The notes: a model not told the origin generated them from the letters alone. DNA of 18,934 nucleotides from Burkholderiales bacterium (GCA_014379915.1 JACMKV010000009.1:1-18934), one strand, 5' to 3'; positions 1-7,362 are shown, counted from the first letter of the stretch. Program-made: numbers and translations.

Positions 1-47
1 TGGAGCAGGCACTGCTGCTGCTGGCCCGGCGCTTCGAATATCGTTAG
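1..47 (+). CDS. C-terminal tail of nitrate ABC transporter permease (NrtB-like), partial
   Basis: Reading the third frame from the window edge gives a short open tail, EQALLLLLARRFEYR, ending in TAG at 45-47. A hydrophobic stretch followed by ARRF plus an aromatic residue resembles the C-terminus of NrtB/SsuC-type inner-membrane permeases. The next gene is the matching ATPase, which supports this. Only 14 complete codons are visible, so the family is inferred from context rather than from domain evidence. Confidence 0.5.
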   Translation, partial: EQALLLLARRFEYR

Positions 48-151
48 TGACCTGAGTTGCTAATTAGCTACAGAAAAGATGCCGAGAATCGCCGCCATAC
101 CGCGTTGCGAATCCTCGCCAGGTGTACAGGCTGTGGTTCGCGCCTTGTCTG

Positions 152-172
152 GCGCCGATTTCGGCGCTTTTC
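152..172 (+). terminator. Intrinsic terminator-like hairpin between nrtB tail and nrtD
   Basis: GCGCCG at 152-157 pairs perfectly with CGGCGC at 162-167 around an ATTT loop, and TTTTC follows at once. This is the layout of a short Rho-independent terminator. It lies about 70 bp before the start of the ATPase gene, inside what should be one transporter operon. It may therefore cut down or regulate read-through into nrtD. The U-tract is short, so termination would be partial at best. Confidence 0.55.
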
Positions 173-240
173 ATTGCCAGCCTCGAAATTCACCCTGTTT
201 AATCCACGAACTAGCAACTCAGGACACTAGGAGATCGGTT

Positions 241-1032
241 ATGGAAAAGCTCGTGCAGATCGAGAACGCCGACGTCGCGTTCTACACCAAAAGAGGTTTC
301 TTTCAGGCGCTGAGCGACATCGACCTGACGGTGATCCAGGGCGAGTTCGTGACCTTGATCGGGCATTCGGGCTGCGGCAAATCGACGCTGCTCAACCTGA
401 TCGCCGGCCTGGTCATGCCGACGCGCGGCAACGTATTCGTCAATGGCCGCGAAGTCGCCGGACCGGGGCCGGATCGCGCGGTAGTTTTCCAGAACCATTC
501 GCTGCTGCCGTGGATGAGCTGCTTCGACAACATCTACCTTGCGGTCGAGCGTGTATTCGGCGAGAGCGAGACCAAGGCTCAGCTCAGGGAACGCACCCGT
601 GCAGCGCTCGAACTCGTGCATCTCGCTCACGCCGAGAACAAGCTGCCGCACGAAATCTCGGGCGGCATGAAGCAGCGCGTCGGCATCGCGCGCGCGTTTG
701 CCATGCAGCCCAAGATCCTGCTGCTGGACGAGCCGTTCGGCGCGCTCGATGCCTTGACCCGCGCGCACCTGCAGGACGAGCTGATGACCATTGTTGCTGA
801 AACCCGCAGCACCGTGGTCATGGTGACTCACGACGTCGACGAGGCGGTATTGCTGTCCGACCGCATCGTGATGCTGACCAATGGCCCGGCGGCCGTGGTC
901 GGCGATATCGTCAGCGTCGATCTGCCGCGGCCGCGCGAGCGCCTGACGCTTGCTAATGATTACCGCTACCATGAGCTCCGCACCGCAGTGCTCGAATTTC
1001 TGTACCGGAAACAGATGTGCCCGGCGGCTTAA
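241..1032 (+). CDS. nrtD: Nitrate/nitrite ABC transporter ATP-binding protein (NrtD/NasD-like)
   Basis: This 263-residue protein is the cytoplasmic ATPase that powers nitrate/nitrite (or related anion) import through an NrtB-type permease. The ABC motifs are complete. Walker A GHSGCGKST is at residues 41-49, followed by a Q-loop (VVFQNHSLLPW), the signature ISGGMKQR, Walker B ILLLDEPFGALD and the switch histidine in VTHDVDEA. The length matches single-domain NrtD proteins, and there is no fused solute-binding domain as in cyanobacterial NrtC. The reading frame stays open back to 79, but ATG at 241 is preceded by AGGAG-type sequence (TAGGAGATCGGTT) and begins the family-like N-terminus MEKLVQIENADVAF; the upstream 54 codons are untranslated leader. 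SsuB and TauB ATPases are close relatives, so substrate assignment rests on the nirBD/narK neighbours. Confidence 0.88.
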   Translation: MEKLVQIENADVAFYTKRGFFQALSDIDLTVIQGEFVTLIGHSGCGKSTLLNLIAGLVMPTRGNVFVNGREVAGPGPDRAVVFQNHSLLPWMSCFDNIYLAVERVFGESETKAQLRERTRAALELVHLAHAENKLPHEISGGMKQRVGIARAFAMQPKILLLDEPFGALDALTRAHLQDELMTIVAETRSTVVMVTHDVDEAVLLSDRIVMLTNGPAAVVGDIVSVDLPRPRERLTLANDYRYHELRTAVLEFLYRKQMCPAA

Positions 1033-1229
1033 TTCCGTCCATCAGCAATCCGTCGGTCGCTGCCCGCGGCGCTTCGCCTGCTTCCCCATAGACCACTGGT
1101 TGGTTGGCGTCCCCCCAGCGCACCATAGGAAGGCAGCATCAATTTGCGGTGCACCATGTTCAAGCACGTCCGCACGGCAAGTGTCCATCCATCGACAATA
1201 ACTCATTGAACGTAAAGAACATCTACTAT

Positions 1230-1245
1230 TGGTATAGAGCTTGCG
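1230..1245 (+). promoter_or_regulatory. Sigma-54 (RpoN) -24/-12 promoter upstream of cobA
   Basis: TGGTAT-AGAGC-TTGC matches the RpoN consensus TGGCAC-N5-TTGC, with the invariant GG (1231-1232) and GC (1243-1244) exactly 10 nt apart. Transcription would begin near 1255-1257. The cobA-nirB-nirD-narK block behind it is a nitrogen-assimilation set, the classic target of NtrC-activated sigma-54 promoters. The 200 bp upstream contains a GGTGCACC palindrome (1148-1155), but no full GCACC-N5-GGTGC NtrC site was found by eye. Confidence 0.75.
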
Positions 1246-1275
1246 AAGCCGAGTGTGAAAATAACGGTGAGCAAG

Positions 1276-2076
1276 ATGAAAACAGGAAAAGTCTATTTGA
1301 TCGGCGCCGGCCCCGGCGATATCGAACTGCTGACGCTAAAGGCGGTGCGTGCGCTTGGCATCGCCGATTTGGTACTGATCGATGATCTCGTCAATCCCCA
1401 GGTTCTGGATTTCTTGCGGCGCGGTGCGCGCGTAATCGATGTAGGAAAACGCGGAGGCCAGGCGCGCTACCCGCAAGTGGGTGGCTTCGCCACTAACGTG
1501 CCGCGCCGCTGCCGATCGACACCGCAGGAATTCATCGAACGTCTGATGATCGCCGAAGCGAAAGCCGGTTGCATCGTCGCGCGCGTCAAGGGCGGCGATC
1601 CATTCGTGTTCGGGCGCGGCGGCGAAGAAGTGCTGGCATTGCGCGCAGCCGGTATCGATATCGAAGTCGTCAGCGGGATTACGGCGGGAATTGCCGCGCC
1701 AGCTGCGCTCGGCATTCCGGTCACGCATCGCGATTACACGCACGGCGTTATCTTCGTCACTGGGCACAGTGGCAATGGCGACGAACCGGATTGGCGCGCG
1801 TTGGCGAAGTGCGGGATGACGTTGGTGATTTATATGGGTGTCGCGCGGCTTGCAAAGATCACTTCGGCTTTGCTCGCAGCCGGCTTGCCAGCGACGACAC
1901 CCGCGGCGGCGATACAGAACGGCACCTTGGCGGCGCAGAAACAGGTCCTTGCCAATCTCGGCAACTTGAGCGACGCGGTGCGCCATGCCCAACTTGCGAG
2001 CCCGGCGATCATCGTTGTCGGCAAGGTCGTCGATCTGGCGCAGGTCGCGCTGATCGCCGCCCGGCAGGCGGCATAA
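1276..2076 (+). CDS. cobA: Uroporphyrinogen-III C-methyltransferase (SUMT), siroheme synthesis
   Basis: SUMT transfers two methyl groups from S-adenosylmethionine to uroporphyrinogen III to give precorrin-2, the first committed step to siroheme, the cofactor of NirB next door. Family landmarks in the 266-residue protein are the N-terminal VYLIGAGPGD SAM loop (6-15), VKGGDPFVFGRGGEE, the SGITAG motif, and IPVTHRD. ATG at 1276 is preferred over GTG at 1255. It starts the typical MKTGKVYLIGAGPGD, has GGTGAG just upstream, and the sigma-54 start site would fall at about 1256. Residues 62-78 are extra relative to the usual GKRGG-C-x-STPQ joint: QARYPQVGGFATNVPRR sits between GKRGG and CRSTPQ, in frame. 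No dehydrogenase/ferrochelatase (CysG-B) domain is fused. The gene is 55 bp upstream of nirB, in the same direction. Confidence 0.9.
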   Translation: MKTGKVYLIGAGPGDIELLTLKAVRALGIADLVLIDDLVNPQVLDFLRRGARVIDVGKRGGQARYPQVGGFATNVPRRCRSTPQEFIERLMIAEAKAGCIVARVKGGDPFVFGRGGEEVLALRAAGIDIEVVSGITAGIAAPAALGIPVTHRDYTHGVIFVTGHSGNGDEPDWRALAKCGMTLVIYMGVARLAKITSALLAAGLPATTPAAAIQNGTLAAQKQVLANLGNLSDAVRHAQLASPAIIVVGKVVDLAQVALIAARQAA

Positions 2077-2131
2077 CACGAATATCGCGCGCGGCAAGCG
2101 AAGCGTGAATTTTTTTCGGACAGGTACTGCA

Positions 2132-4573
2132 ATGAAGAAACTGAAACTCGTGATGGTCGGCAACGGCATGGCTGGCGTGCGAACGCTAGAAGAGTTGCTG
2201 AAGATCGCACCCGACCTGTACGACATCACCGTGTTCGGCGCCGAGCCGCATCCGAATTACAACCGCATTCTGTTGTCGCCCGTGCTGGCCGGCGAGCAGA
2301 CCATCAAAGACATCATGCTGAACGATGTCGACTGGTATGCGCAGAACAACATCACGCTGCATCTCGGCAAGGAAATCACGCGCATTGATAGACCGCGCCG
2401 CACGGTCACAACCGCCGACGGTTTGCAAGTGGAATATGACAGGCTGCTGCTGGCGACCGGCTCGACGCCGTTCATGCTGCCGATACCCGGCGTAAATCTC
2501 GCGGGCGTGCTGACTTACCGCGATATCGGCGATACGCACGCGATGATAGAAGCGGCTGCGAAGTATCGTCATGCCGTCGTCATCGGCGGCGGCCTGCTCG
2601 GGCTCGAAGCTGCGAATGGGCTGATGCTACGCGGCATGGACGTGACGGTCGTGCACTTGATGGAATGGCTGATGGAGCGACAGCTCGACCGCGCCGCGGC
2701 GAAGCTACTGCAGCAATCGCTGGAAGCCAAGGGGCTTAAGTTCCTGCTGCAGAAGCAGACCGCCGAAATCCTCGGTGAAAACGGCCGCGTCTCGGGCGTG
2801 CGCTTCAAGCCTGCTCCGGGCAAGGAAGGCGAAACGCTGCCGGCCGATCTCGTCGTCATGGCGGTTGGCATACGTCCGAACGTCAAACTCGCCGAATCCG
2901 CCGGCCTCCATTGCAATCGCGGCATCGTCGTCAACGACACCATGCAGACGTTCGATCCGCGCATTTATGCCGTCGGCGAATGCGTTTCGCATCGCGGCAT
3001 CGCGTACGGGCTGGTCGCGCCGCTGTTTGAAATGGCCAAGGTGTGCGCAAACCACCTCGCGCACCTGGGCATCGCGCGTTACGCAGGATCGGTCACGTCG
3101 ACCAAATTGAAAGTCACCGGCGTCGATCTGTTTTCCGCCGGCGATTTCGGCGGTGGCGGCGACAGCGAAGAAATCGTCATGTCGGATCCGGTCGCCGGCG
3201 TCTACAAGAAAATCGTGATCCGCGACAACAAGATCATCGGCAGCGTGCTGTACGGCGACACCGTCGATGGCTCGTGGTATTTCCAGTTGCTGCGCGATGC
3301 AAAAAACATTTCGGAAATTCGCGATCACCTGATGTCGGGCCAGTCGCATCTCGGCAATCTCGGCCATCAGGGCCAGAACAGCGCGTCCGGCATGCCCGAC
3401 GAGATGGAAGTGTGCGGCTGCAATGGCGTGTGCAAAGGCACGATTGCCAAGGCGATCAAGGAAAAGGGCCTGTTCACGCTCGAGGACGTGCGCAAGCATA
3501 CCAAGGCGTCGTCGTCGTGCGGCTCGTGCACCGGCCTCGTCGAGCAGATACTCGCATCTACGATCGGCGGCGCTTATGCGCCAGTCGCGGCAAAAACCAA
3601 AACGGTGTGCGGCTGCACCGATCTGACGCACGAAGATGTGCGCCTCGCGATCCGCGAAGAAAAGCTGCTGTCGATTCCGCGGACCATGGAATTTCTCAAC
3701 TGGAAGACGCCGAATGGCTGCGCGAGCTGCCGGCCGGCGTTGAACTACTACCTCCTGTCGACATGGCCGCACCAGGCGCTCGACGATCCGCAATCGCGTT
3801 TCATAAACGAACGCGCGCACGCGAATATCCAGAAAAACGGCACGTTTTCGGTCGTGCCGCGCATGTTCGGCGGCACCACCAATGCCGCCGAGCTGCGGCG
3901 CATTGCCGATGTCGTCGACAAATACAAAATTCCGACCGTGAAGGTAACGGGCGGGCAGCGCATCGATTTGCTCGGCGTTAAAAAAGAAGATTTGCCGCGC
4001 GTCTGGGAAGACCTCGCGATGCCGTCCGGACACGCCTACGCGAAAGCGCTGCGCACGGTGAAAACCTGTGTCGGATCCGAGTGGTGTCGCTTTGGCGTGC
4101 AGGATTCGACGCAGATGGGCATCGATCTCGAACGCACGTTCTGGAAAATGTACGCGCCGCACAAGGTCAAGATGGCGGTGTCGGGCTGCCCGCGTAATTG
4201 CGCCGAATCGGGCATCAAGGATGTCGGTGTCATTGGCGTCGAATCGGGCTGGGAAATTTACGTCGCCGGCAACGGCGGCATCAAGACCGAAGTCGCGCAG
4301 TTTTTCGTGAAAGTGAAAACCGCGGAAGAGGTGCTTGAATATGCGGGCGCGTTTCTGCAACTGTATCGCGAAGAAGCGCGCTATCTCGACCGTACCGTGC
4401 ATTACGTCGCGCGCGCCGGCCTCGATTACGTGAAGCAGAAAGTCGTCGACGATGCCAGTAATCGAAAAGCCTTGTATGGGCGGCTGCTATATGCGCTGTC
4501 CGGCGAGAAAGACCCGTGGCTGGAGCGTGTCGAGAGCGCGGATAAGCGCGAGTTCGAGATGCTGAATGCATAA
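2132..4573 (+). CDS. nirB: Assimilatory nitrite reductase [NAD(P)H], large subunit
   Basis: NirB reduces nitrite to ammonium in the cytoplasm, passing electrons from NAD(P)H through FAD and iron-sulfur centres to siroheme. The 813-residue chain shows the standard order. An FAD-binding segment VMVGNGMAG (7-15) is followed by an NAD-binding segment VVIGGGLLGLEAA (149-161). The BFD-like [2Fe-2S] domain has Cys428, Cys430, Cys463 and Cys466, and a second BFD-like unit has Cys493, Cys495, Cys530 and Cys533. The ferredoxin-like half-domain follows, then the siroheme/[4Fe-4S] ligands Cys646, Cys652, Cys686 and Cys690 (TCVGSEWC and GCPRNC). The frame is open from 2105, but ATG at 2132 begins the usual MKKLKLVMVGNGMAG and lies behind ACAGG. 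All cluster ligands are intact, so the enzyme should be active. It is separated from its partner nirD by a 403-bp repeat-rich gap. Confidence 0.97.
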   Translation: MKKLKLVMVGNGMAGVRTLEELLKIAPDLYDITVFGAEPHPNYNRILLSPVLAGEQTIKDIMLNDVDWYAQNNITLHLGKEITRIDRPRRTVTTADGLQVEYDRLLLATGSTPFMLPIPGVNLAGVLTYRDIGDTHAMIEAAAKYRHAVVIGGGLLGLEAANGLMLRGMDVTVVHLMEWLMERQLDRAAAKLLQQSLEAKGLKFLLQKQTAEILGENGRVSGVRFKPAPGKEGETLPADLVVMAVGIRPNVKLAESAGLHCNRGIVVNDTMQTFDPRIYAVGECVSHRGIAYGLVAPLFEMAKVCANHLAHLGIARYAGSVTSTKLKVTGVDLFSAGDFGGGGDSEEIVMSDPVAGVYKKIVIRDNKIIGSVLYGDTVDGSWYFQLLRDAKNISEIRDHLMSGQSHLGNLGHQGQNSASGMPDEMEVCGCNGVCKGTIAKAIKEKGLFTLEDVRKHTKASSSCGSCTGLVEQILASTIGGAYAPVAAKTKTVCGCTDLTHEDVRLAIREEKLLSIPRTMEFLNWKTPNGCASCRPALNYYLLSTWPHQALDDPQSRFINERAHANIQKNGTFSVVPRMFGGTTNAAELRRIADVVDKYKIPTVKVTGGQRIDLLGVKKEDLPRVWEDLAMPSGHAYAKALRTVKTCVGSEWCRFGVQDSTQMGIDLERTFWKMYAPHKVKMAVSGCPRNCAESGIKDVGVIGVESGWEIYVAGNGGIKTEVAQFFVKVKTAEEVLEYAGAFLQLYREEARYLDRTVHYVARAGLDYVKQKVVDDASNRKALYGRLLYALSGEKDPWLERVESADKREFEMLNA

Positions 4574-4599
4574 ATTCCGCGCGGTTTCCTTATGAGGCG

Positions 4600-4870
4600 A
4601 TTATTTCCTTCCCTTGACGGCGGAAGGTCGACACGGCGTTCGCGCAGCCATCCGGGGCGGGAGGGGTAAGGGGTGGCTTTTTCCGCCCCCTTTTGAAAAG
4701 GGGGATTGAGGGGAGAGCAAAACGAGGAGGCACAAGCGGCGGAGAAATCCCCCTGCCCCGTTTTTCAAAGGGCGGCCTAAGAAAGGCGAGGCCAGGGCGA
4801 TGGGGTGAGCGCGGGATCGGCGCACGTTTTCACCCCCACCGGGCCCTCCCCCGTCGAGGGGAGCAAACCA
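4600..4870. repeat. Degenerate palindromic intergenic repeat block between nirB and nirD
   Basis: The 403-bp gap 4574-4976 has no convincing gene. CCCCCTTTTGAAAAGGGGG (4686-4704) is a perfect palindrome. The segment 4683-4707 recurs inverted and diverged at 4745-4775. G-rich sequence at 4653-4676 faces C-rich sequence at 4831-4856 with loose complementarity. Together these form a nested, imperfect inverted-repeat block of the kind seen as dispersed, non-coding intergenic elements. Small open frames on both strands here have low-complexity Gly/Arg/Pro composition and no start signals. Whether copies exist elsewhere in the genome cannot be seen from one window. Confidence 0.6.
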
Positions 4871-4904
4871 GAGCGTCGCTACTGACATATACGCGTGGCG
4901 ACAG

Positions 4905-4968
4905 CGATACGAACACAACGATTATTTGAACAACGACGTGTGAACAAAAATACGTGAACGATACGAAC
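4905..4968. repeat. Direct repeat CGATACGAAC x2 just upstream of nirD
   Basis: CGATACGAAC occurs at 4905-4914 and again at 4959-4968, 54 bp apart (start to start), the second copy ending 8 bp before the nirD ATG. Between them ACGTGTGAAC and ACGTGAACG make a second near-repeat. The AT content rises here compared with the flanking G-rich block. The repeat could be a regulator site or simply local duplication; no known operator consensus was recognised. Confidence 0.35.
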
Positions 4969-4976
4969 GAGACGAG

Positions 4977-5348
4977 ATGAACAACTGGAAAAATATTTGC
5001 CCGCTCGACGCGATACCGCCGCTGGGTGCGCGCGTCGTCAGGAATGGCGATATCGATATCGCCATATTTCGAGGCCGCGACGATCACGTGTTTGCAGTCG
5101 CCGATCGCTGCCCCCACAAGGGCGGCCGCCTGTCGCAGGGCATCGTGTTCGATAACAAGGTCGCATGCCCATTGCATAACTGGACGATCTGTCTGGACGA
5201 TGGAAAAGCGGTAGCGCCCGATGTCGGCTGCACGCAAACCTTCAACGTCAAGGTCGAACACGGTCAGGTATTTCTGGCTGCACCGAACCGATCGTCATCT
5301 TCGAATGCAGCAGCCGAGTTTTTTCCACCACTCAAGGAAGCAATATGA
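4977..5348 (+). CDS. nirD: Nitrite reductase [NAD(P)H], small subunit (Rieske-like)
   Basis: NirD is the small partner of NirB and carries the Rieske-type fold. In this 123-residue protein the [2Fe-2S] ligand pattern is complete, with CPH (Cys45, His47) and CPLH (Cys64, His67). Many NirD proteins have lost these residues, so here it probably binds a cluster. The opening MNNWKNICPLDAIPPLGARV is typical of the family. A weak purine-rich GAGACGAG precedes the ATG at 4977. The TGA stop overlaps the ATG of the MFS transporter by 4 bp, indicating translational coupling. The 403-bp separation from nirB is larger than in a compact nirBD operon. Confidence 0.95.
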   Translation: MNNWKNICPLDAIPPLGARVVRNGDIDIAIFRGRDDHVFAVADRCPHKGGRLSQGIVFDNKVACPLHNWTICLDDGKAVAPDVGCTQTFNVKVEHGQVFLAAPNRSSSSNAAAEFFPPLKEAI

Positions 5349-6556
5349 AATCTTCGTTCTGGAAGGCCGGGCATACGCCGACCCTGGCGGCGGCATTTCT
5401 GTATTTCGACGTCAGCTTCATGGTCTGGGTGATGCTCGGGCCACTCGGGGTGCAAATCGCGCAGGACCTCGGCTTGAACGCCGCGCAAAAGGGCTTGATG
5501 GTAGCAACGCCGGTGCTGGCCGGCGCACTGCTGCGCATCGTCATGGGCATCCTGAACGATCATATCGGGCCGAAGAAAGCCGGATCGTTCGCCCAGATCG
5601 TCGTCATCGGCGCGCTGCTCGGCGCGTGGTTGATCGGTGTCAGATCCTACGAGCAGGTGTTGATCCTCGGGCTTTTTCTGGGCGTGGCCGGCGCGTCGTT
5701 CGCCGTTGCGCTGCCGCTCGCATCGCGCTGGTATCCGCCCGAGCACCAGGGCACGGCGCTTGGCCTGGCCGGCGCCGGCAACTCGGGGACGGTGTTCGCC
5801 GCGCTGCTTGCTCCGATGCTCGGGCTCGCCTACGGCTGGAACAACGTGTTCGGTCTGGCGGCAATTCCGCTCATTCTGGTATTCATCTTCTATACGATCG
5901 CGGCAAAGGACAGCCCGGAATGTCCCCCGGCCAAACCGCTGACGGACTACCTTACAGTGCTGAAGGATCGCGACGCGTGGTGGTTCATGGGTTTCTACAG
6001 CGTGACTTTCGGCGGCTTCGTCGGCCTCGCGTCATCGCTCACCATCTACTTCAACGATCAGTACGGCTTGCCCGCCGTGACCGCCGGCTATTTCACTGCC
6101 GGCTGTGTATTTGCCGGCTCGATGGTGCGGCCGCTCGGCGGCTGGGTGGCCGACCGCATCGGCGGCATCAAGTCGTTGTCGATCGTGTACGTCGTGGCTG
6201 CGGCAGCGTTGGGAATCGTCAGTTATGGATTGCAGCAAGCGTCGACGGCGCTGGTCGTTTTCATCGTCGCCATGCTGAGTCTCGGCATGGGCAACGGCGC
6301 CGTGTTTCAACTCGTACCGCAACGTTTCCGCAAGGAGATCGGCGTGATGACTGGCCTCGTCGGCATGGCCGGCGGGCTTGGCGGTTTTTATCTCGCTTCG
6401 AGCCTCGGTTATTCGAAGCAGCTGACCGGCAGTTATCAGCTCGGCTTCATGATTTTCGCGTTGCTCGCGATCGTCGCCTTGCTCGGACTATCGGGTGTGA
6501 AAACGCGCTGGCGCACAACGTGGGGCGCTGCCCATCTGACGATGGCGAAAGTGTAG
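5345..6556 (+). CDS. narK: Nitrate/nitrite MFS transporter (NarK/NasA family)
   Basis: This 403-residue inner-membrane protein imports nitrate and/or exchanges nitrite. It is strongly hydrophobic throughout, fitting 12 transmembrane helices. Two nitrate-signature segments are visible, AGAGNSGTVFA near residue 140 and GMAGGLGGFYL near residue 340. The substrate-binding arginines appear in GALLRIVMG (helix 2) and MVRPLGGW (helix 8). The length is that of the single-unit NarK1/NasA type. ATG at 5345 overlaps the nirD stop (ATGA) and follows AAGGAAGCAAT, a good ribosome binding site. In many proteobacteria the assimilatory nitrate reductase gene follows this transporter. Here the next gene is an unrelated acetyltransferase on the other strand. 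Confidence 0.93.
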   Translation: MKSSFWKAGHTPTLAAAFLYFDVSFMVWVMLGPLGVQIAQDLGLNAAQKGLMVATPVLAGALLRIVMGILNDHIGPKKAGSFAQIVVIGALLGAWLIGVRSYEQVLILGLFLGVAGASFAVALPLASRWYPPEHQGTALGLAGAGNSGTVFAALLAPMLGLAYGWNNVFGLAAIPLILVFIFYTIAAKDSPECPPAKPLTDYLTVLKDRDAWWFMGFYSVTFGGFVGLASSLTIYFNDQYGLPAVTAGYFTAGCVFAGSMVRPLGGWVADRIGGIKSLSIVYVVAAAALGIVSYGLQQASTALVVFIVAMLSLGMGNGAVFQLVPQRFRKEIGVMTGLVGMAGGLGGFYLASSLGYSKQLTGSYQLGFMIFALLAIVALLGLSGVKTRWRTTWGAAHLTMAKV

Positions 6557-6572
6557 GCTGGTGCGAGCGGGA

Positions 6573-6637
6573 GATCAGCGCAGCAGCAGCTGGAAAAGAC
6601 AGTAGCCCCAGAAGTCTATCCGCTGCCGCTGCTGATC
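6573..6637. repeat. Inverted repeat after narK
   Basis: GATCAGCGCAGCAGCAGC (6573-6590) and GCTGCCGCTGCTGATC (6622-6637) can pair imperfectly around a loop of about 31 nt. The pair lies between the convergent ends of narK and the GNAT gene. There is no U-tract on either side, so it is at most a weak RNA-stabilising or Rho-assisted stop structure. The rest of 6557-6723 shows no gene. Confidence 0.3.
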
Positions 6638-6723
6638 CCGGCGTAATTTTCTGAGGGTCGGATCAGAAGTGCGCGCTGCGGTCGCCGCTCAGGTCTTTAT
6701 CGTTTCAGGTCGACTGCAGCGGG

Positions 6724-7287
6724 CTAACGGCTTTCGAAGGAAGCTTGATCAGATTCGATCTGGTGTTGAAGCGCGTGATCGGCCAAGGCGATCTTGTCGT
6801 ACAAGAATTCGCGAAGAAAACTACCGGGGCTGGATGCGACCGATTTACTGGCATCGGCTTCGGTGCCATCAGGAATGACAACGAAGCCGGCGTTGCGCGC
6901 GAGCCGCATCATCGGCTCGTTTTCTCGCAAACACTGCATGTAGATTACGCGCGCGCCGCTATTGGAGGCGTGCAGTACCGCCCGACGCAGCAAGGTTTCG
7001 CCCTGTCCGCGCCGCCGCTGGTCCGGCGCGACGCTGAGGCCGAGTTCCGCACAGTGCTTTGCGGGATCGACGGCAACGTGCGCCATCGCCACGAGCCTGC
7101 GTTCCGACCCATAGATCCCGAACAATTGATCGCGACCAAAGTCGATGCTTTCTACATACCTTTGCAAGGTCTGCTCATTCATCGGGCTCCCGAAGCGCAA
7201 GCGCAGTTCGTCAGGCGATAATTCGCTCAGATGTTGCAGCATGGCGGGCTTTTGCATTTCGTCTAGGCGTTGTACGACGCTACTCAT
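6724..7287 (-). CDS. GNAT-family N-acetyltransferase
   Basis: This 187-residue protein is predicted to transfer an acetyl group from acetyl-CoA to an amine; its substrate is unknown. Acetyl-CoA binding motif A is visible as ELGLSVAPDQRRRGQGETLL, with the R/Q-x-x-G-x-G/A loop seen as QRRRGQG, followed by a long helix and the later NAGFVVIPDG strand-turn typical of the fold. The N-terminal LSELSPDELRLRFGSPMNEQ resembles single-domain GNATs related to the C-terminal domain of protein acetyltransferases such as Pat. A strong ribosome binding site, AGGAGGAAT, precedes the ATG at 7287. It is convergent with narK and is not part of the nitrate operon. Confidence 0.85.
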   Translation of the reverse strand: MSSVVQRLDEMQKPAMLQHLSELSPDELRLRFGSPMNEQTLQRYVESIDFGRDQLFGIYGSERRLVAMAHVAVDPAKHCAELGLSVAPDQRRRGQGETLLRRAVLHASNSGARVIYMQCLRENEPMMRLARNAGFVVIPDGTEADASKSVASSPGSFLREFLYDKIALADHALQHQIESDQASFESR

Positions 7288-7362
7288 CGGATTCCTCCTG
7301 CGGTGCGACCACCGCGCTTAAATTCGGCCTTTGCTCTAAGCTACTCCGCTGCAGGGCGGATG

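Noticed and set aside
48..172. ANTAR (NasT-type) antiterminator RNA in the nrtD leader
   Set aside because: A short GCG-AATCCT-CGC hexaloop is present, but it lacks the expected G at loop position four and has only a 3-bp stem; a second matching hexaloop was not found.
79..240. N-terminal extension of the nrtD frame
   Set aside because: The 54 codons contain a terminator-like hairpin, show no ABC ATPase homology, and a proper ribosome binding site precedes ATG 241.
1033..1229. NtrC enhancer pair upstream of the sigma-54 promoter
   Set aside because: Half-site-like GCACC/GGTGC sequences occur, including GGTGCACC, but none has the required five-base spacing, so no site is annotated.
2705..4402. 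565-codon minus-strand frame across nirB
   Set aside because: It is a shadow of nirB in a GC-rich genome; Arg/His/Ala-rich composition, no motifs, and nirB is certain on the other strand.
4601..4929. Small frames on both strands in the nirB-nirD gap
   Set aside because: They translate the G/C-rich inverted-repeat block; low complexity and no convincing start signals.
5221..6654. 477-codon + strand frame overlapping nirD and narK
   Set aside because: Arg-rich out-of-frame shadow of the narK gene, which has clear transporter motifs and a coupled start.
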